Assembly (NCBI RefSeq): GCF_036227205.1
Contig: NZ_CP109442.1
Location: 5,084,001 to 5,148,000, forward strand
DNA: 64,000 nucleotides
Source: Amycolatopsis sp. NBC_01480
Lineage (GTDB): Bacteria; Actinomycetota; Actinomycetes; Mycobacteriales; Pseudonocardiaceae
Reading direction: 5' to 3'
In this document: in pieces, positions 59,935 to 64,000 of the stretch
Position numbering within the stretch: the stretch's first letter is position 1
Layout: every line of letters begins with the position of its first letter
Made by a program: the position numbers and the translations under genes
Notes under the pieces: model-generated
Seen by the model: only the letters and a program-made list of their open reading frames with translations
Database searches by the model: none
Told to the model about the DNA's origin: nothing

Positions 59935-60680
59935 GCGCACCGGCCGGCGATTTGGCCGGGAAGGTCGCGCTGGTCACCGGCGCCGCCCGGGGAGTCGGCG
60001 CGGCGACCGTCGGCTGGCTGCACGACCGCGGCGCGCGGGTGCTGGCCACCGACATCCGGCCCGAGGTGGCGGACCTGAAGGCTCGGTTCGACGAGGTGTC
60101 GACCCTGGTGGGCGACGTCTCGCGCGAGGAGACCGCAGTGCGGTCGGTGGCCGCGGCGCTGGACCGGTTCGGCGGCCTGGACATCCTGGTCAGCAACGCC
60201 GGCCGGTCGGTGAACAAACCGATCGTCGAGACCACGGCGTCCGACTGGGACGAGCTGATGGCCATCAACGCCCGCGCGGCGTTCCTGCACTCCCGCGAGG
60301 CGTTCCGGGTCATGCGCGAACGCGGCGGCGCGATCGTCACGGTCGGCTCGTTCGCCTGCACAGTCGGGCTGCCGGAGGCCGCCGCGTACAGCGCGTCCAA
60401 GGGGGCGTTGGCGCAGCTGACCAAGGTGCTCGCGCTGGAGGGCGGCCCGCACGGCATCCGCGCCAACGTCGTTGCCCCGGGGGTGATCGAGACCGACCTG
60501 CTCGACAACTTCCGGGACGACAGCCGCGCGTATCTGCGCTCTTTCGGCGACGCCCACCCGCTGGGCCGCGTCGCTCAGCCGGACGAGATCGCCGAGGTGA
60601 TCGGGTTTCTGGCCTCGCCTCGGTCCAGCTTCATCACCGGCGCCGTCGTCGCCGCCGACGGCGGTTACACCGCGGCATGA
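59931..60680 (+). CDS. SDR-family oxidoreductase
   Basis: A 249-residue SDR with cofactor motif VTGAARGVGAATVG, ISNAGRS, catalytic Ser and the Y-x-x-x-K motif in VGSFACTVGLPEAAAYSASK, and VVAPGVIETDL. It is catalytically complete, unlike the SDR at 55311. ATG 59931 overlaps the Atu4866 stop. Likely an NAD(P)-dependent ketoreductase; substrate unknown. Confidence 0.93.
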   Translation: MSAPAGDLAGKVALVTGAARGVGAATVGWLHDRGARVLATDIRPEVADLKARFDEVSTLVGDVSREETAVRSVAAALDRFGGLDILVSNAGRSVNKPIVETTASDWDELMAINARAAFLHSREAFRVMRERGGAIVTVGSFACTVGLPEAAAYSASKGALAQLTKVLALEGGPHGIRANVVAPGVIETDLLDNFRDDSRAYLRSFGDAHPLGRVAQPDEIAEVIGFLASPRSSFITGAVVAADGGYTAA

Positions 60681-60706
60681 CTACTACGACAAGGAAAGAG
60701 AACACC

Positions 60707-61453
60707 ATGCCTGGACGGCTTTCCGGCAAGGTCGCGCTGATCACGGGCGCGACCGGGGGCATCGGATCGGCCACTGCGGAGCTGTTCGCCCGCGAAGGCG
60801 CCGCCCTGATCGTCGCCGATCTGGATGAGGACGCGCTGCGTGCGCTGTCCGCGCGCCTGGACACCGACGTGCTCGCGGCCCGCTTGGACGTCTCGTCCTC
60901 CGAGAGCTGGGACGAGGCGATCGAGCTGACGCGGCAGCGCTTCGGGCGGCTGGACGTGCTGGTCAACGTCGCCGGAATCGTGGACTGGCCCGGAATCGAG
61001 GGCACCACGCGGGAATCCTGGGACCGGGTGATCGCGGTGAATCAGACCGGCACCTGGCTCGGCATGAAAGCCGCCATGCCCCTGCTTCGCGCCTCCGGCA
61101 ACGGCTCGATCGTCAACACCTCGTCCGTCCTCGGCCTGGTCGGCAGCGGGGCCGCCGCCGCGTACCAGGCGTCGAAGGGCGCGGTGCGGCTGCTGACCAA
61201 AACCGCGGCCGTCGAATACGCGACCCAGGGCGTCCGGGTCAATTCGGTACACCCCGGTGTCATCGCTACCCCGATGATCCAGGACCTCCTCGACGCGCAG
61301 GGAGACCAGCAGCCCGACATCGTGCGCACGCCCATGCGTCGCGCGGGCCGCCCCGCGGAGATCGCCCCCGCGATGCTTTTCCTGGCCGGGGACGAATCCT
61401 CGTTCGTCACCGGAACTGAGTTGGTGGTCGACGGCGGGCTCACTGCGTACTGA
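60707..61453 (+). CDS. SDR-family oxidoreductase
   Basis: A 248-residue SDR (cofactor motif ITGATGGIGSATAE, LVNVAGIVDW, catalytic SSVLGLVGSGAAAAYQASK, VNSVHPGVIATPM). ATG 60707 has AAGGAAAGAG upstream; ATG 60677 overlapping the previous stop is an alternative. It forms one operon with the Atu4866 and SDR genes, all under the likely control of the MmyB-like regulator. Confidence 0.92.
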   Translation: MPGRLSGKVALITGATGGIGSATAELFAREGAALIVADLDEDALRALSARLDTDVLAARLDVSSSESWDEAIELTRQRFGRLDVLVNVAGIVDWPGIEGTTRESWDRVIAVNQTGTWLGMKAAMPLLRASGNGSIVNTSSVLGLVGSGAAAAYQASKGAVRLLTKTAAVEYATQGVRVNSVHPGVIATPMIQDLLDAQGDQQPDIVRTPMRRAGRPAEIAPAMLFLAGDESSFVTGTELVVDGGLTAY

Positions 61454-61485
61454 CGGGCTCGGCTTGCACCGGACTCGGACTCGGT

Positions 61486-61745
61486 CTCGGGTTCAGCCTG
61501 GTTCGGCCCGCGCTGGCCCCGGGCCCGGCCTGCGTCGACCGTGGTTTGGCCTGCGCAGGCCCGGGGTTCGGCCTGTGTCGGCCTTCGGATCGGCCCGTGG
61601 CGGCTCAGGGTTCGGCCTGCGGCGGCCCTGAGTTCGGCCCGCGTCGCCGGGGCTCGGCCGGTGCCGGCTCCGGGCTCAGCCGGGTTCGGCCTGTGTTGAC
61701 CGCGGGTTCGGCCCGGCGTCGGCCTCGGGTTCAGTCGAGTTCGGC
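61486..61745. repeat. Degenerate 22-24 bp minisatellite
   Basis: Roughly eleven imperfect copies of a unit like GGTTCGGCCTGCGTCGGCC with period 22-24, filling the gap between the SDR operon and the next minus-strand gene and ending in that gene's last codons. No gene is supported in 61454-61730. Confidence 0.75.
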
Positions 61746-62354
61746 TCGGCGTCGCCGTAATTCGTCGATGGTCGCGTCGACCGTGTCGCGGTGCTGCTGG
61801 ATCCGCCCGATGGCCCGGTCGATTTCGGCGCGAAGCTCCTCGGCTTTGCCGCGCTCGACTTCCGCGTGATCGGGCTGGACCCGGTTGCGCTCGCCGAGCA
61901 CCAGCGGCCGGTCCACGCGGGGGATGTGGGACATGCGGTTGTTGATGAAGTCGTCCAGCTCGTTCAGGCTGTCGTTGAGCCGCTCGGTCCAGGACAGGCG
62001 CCGGCGGGCCTCCTGCTCGGGATCGCGTTTGTTCCAGGACGCGTCGGCCATGGTGCGGGTCAGCGCCTCGTCGGTGGCCCGGAAGTTCAGCAGCAGGCTG
62101 GTGATCGCGTGCCGGACCGCTTCGACGTCGAGCTGGTCCGGCCCCGATCGTCGCGGGGCGGCCCAGGTCCGTTGCCCGCCCCGGCGTTTGTAGTGCTGCT
62201 GCATCGCCTGCTTGGAGCGTTCGCCGTAGATCGCGCCCAGCTGTTCCCAGGTCCAGCCACTGTCCATGATGGACTCGATCAGCACCCGCTCGGCCTGCTC
62301 GACGGCCTCGCGGGCCCACGGCATCATCCGCAACGCGATCAAGGATTCATCCAC
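61731..62354 (-). CDS. HTH-like and coiled-coil protein of unknown function
   Basis: A 207-residue charged protein (219 if the TTG at 62390 is used). The N-terminal part contains an HTH-like segment (MDSGWTWEQLGAIYGERSKQ then AMQQHYKRRGG), and the C-terminal 80 residues are a Glu/Arg-rich coiled coil (AEVERGKAEELRAEIDRAIG). GTG 62354 is chosen because a promoter (TTGACG, 18 bases, TACGTT) ends 6 bases before it, giving a leaderless mRNA; the extra N-terminal residues of the longer version are encoded by the promoter repeats. Family not recognised. Confidence 0.62.
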   Translation of the reverse strand: MDESLIALRMMPWAREAVEQAERVLIESIMDSGWTWEQLGAIYGERSKQAMQQHYKRRGGQRTWAAPRRSGPDQLDVEAVRHAITSLLLNFRATDEALTRTMADASWNKRDPEQEARRRLSWTERLNDSLNELDDFINNRMSHIPRVDRPLVLGERNRVQPDHAEVERGKAEELRAEIDRAIGRIQQHRDTVDATIDELRRRRAELD

Positions 62355-62359
62355 CTCGT

Positions 62360-62389
62360 CAACGTATTGGTTGACGTATTGGTTCGTCA
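62360..62389 (-). promoter_or_regulatory. Repeat-bearing promoter of the HTH/coiled-coil gene
   Basis: On the minus strand TTGACG (62385-62390 region) is followed after 18 bases by TACGTT, 6 bases before GTG 62354. The spacer holds a direct repeat AACCAATACGT and an inverted TTGGTT/AACCAA, so it may also be an autoregulatory operator. Confidence 0.5.
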
Positions 62390-62426
62390 ACCAACACGTT
62401 GACGCGGCTCTTCGCCGGTGAGGTGA

Positions 62427-63905
<1,479 letters not shown>

Positions 63906-63910
63906 CTACG

Positions 63911-63964
63911 TCAATCGCCCGACCGTGGCAGGAAGGAGAGCACCCACATCGATACAGCGTTCAT
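63911..63964 (-). CDS. 17-codon ORF upstream of the rox-like gene
   Basis: ATG 63964 with a strong ribosome site (GAGGAGGTGAG) encodes MNAVSMWVLSFLPRSGD and ends 53 bases before the monooxygenase start. It could be a leader peptide or a chance frame with a good ribosome site. The window edge limits further judgement. Confidence 0.35.
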   Translation of the reverse strand: MNAVSMWVLSFLPRSGD

Positions 63965-64000
63965 GGGTCTCACCTCCTCGGGCGGTGTCGCGGTCCACTC

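Noticed and set aside
61486..61745. CRISPR or coding repeat protein
   Set aside because: Period 22-24 without spacers; the open frame across it is antisense-offset to the HTH/coiled-coil gene and has no start signal.

Overview
The window is a high-GC actinobacterial chromosome segment. Gene content, GTG/TTG starts, GGAGG ribosome sites and dense short palindromes at gene ends suggest a Pseudonocardiaceae member, most likely Amycolatopsis-like; this is inference from content and style, with no rRNA or tRNA present. I see no phage, transposase or CRISPR array. It is mostly metabolic chromosome with small accessory islands.

Layout. (1) 1-3.6 kb: paaABCDE, the phenylacetyl-CoA epoxidase operon, with paaA cut by the window edge. 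(2) 3.7-6.5 kb, minus: a class III nucleotide cyclase, a universal stress protein and a DivIVA-like coiled-coil protein. (3) 6.6-12.1 kb: crotonyl-CoA carboxylase/reductase, an SPW membrane protein with a TetR regulator, methylmalonyl-CoA epimerase, a thiolase and MeaB. Together these form a C4/C5 acyl-CoA (ethylmalonyl/methylmalonyl-CoA) neighbourhood. (4) 12.2-16.7 kb: secreted trypsin-like protease, secreted cyclophilin, and a MocR-type regulator divergent from an AhpD-like protein and a PEP-mutase-family protein. (5) 16.8-23 kb, minus: two Na+/solute symporters, each with a small membrane partner, behind a LytS/LytTR two-component pair. (6) 23.1-34.1 kb: a mannose/mannan locus with a LacI regulator, phosphomannose isomerase and sugar ABC transporter on the minus strand, and two secreted GH92 alpha-mannosidases on the plus strand. 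Two near-identical LacI-type operators lie in the divergent region. (7) 34.4-38.8 kb: small DUF3817 protein, MarR regulator, thiamine-binding protein, an AbiE toxin-antitoxin pair and a thioredoxin/TPR co-chaperone. (8) 39-50.3 kb: metallopeptidase lipoprotein, alpha-glucan phosphorylase, rhodanese plus cysteine dioxygenase behind a cysteine-containing leader peptide, ABC ATPase, enoyl-CoA hydratase, two methyltransferases, secreted HAD phosphatase and a GH18 chitinase with a DasR-like site. (9) 50.4-64 kb: redox enzymes, regulators and SDR proteins, a frameshifted secreted phospholipase-D-like gene, an unrecognised HTH/coiled-coil protein, and a monooxygenase very like rifampicin monooxygenase (Rox).

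Much of the unexplained signal is non-coding. A roughly 50-bp palindrome occurs six times, always at a gene 3' end. A 106/136-bp element with CGCCCCAATG terminal inverted repeats occurs twice. There is a 129-130 bp tandem array at 51.4 kb, a 22-bp degenerate minisatellite at 61.5 kb, an 85-bp foldback before meaB, and a 99-bp nested palindrome in a divergent promoter at 55.2 kb. Small coding elements include the leader peptide at 44.4 kb, a 25-codon ORF coupled on both sides inside the ABC transporter operon, and a 17-codon ORF upstream of the Rox homologue.
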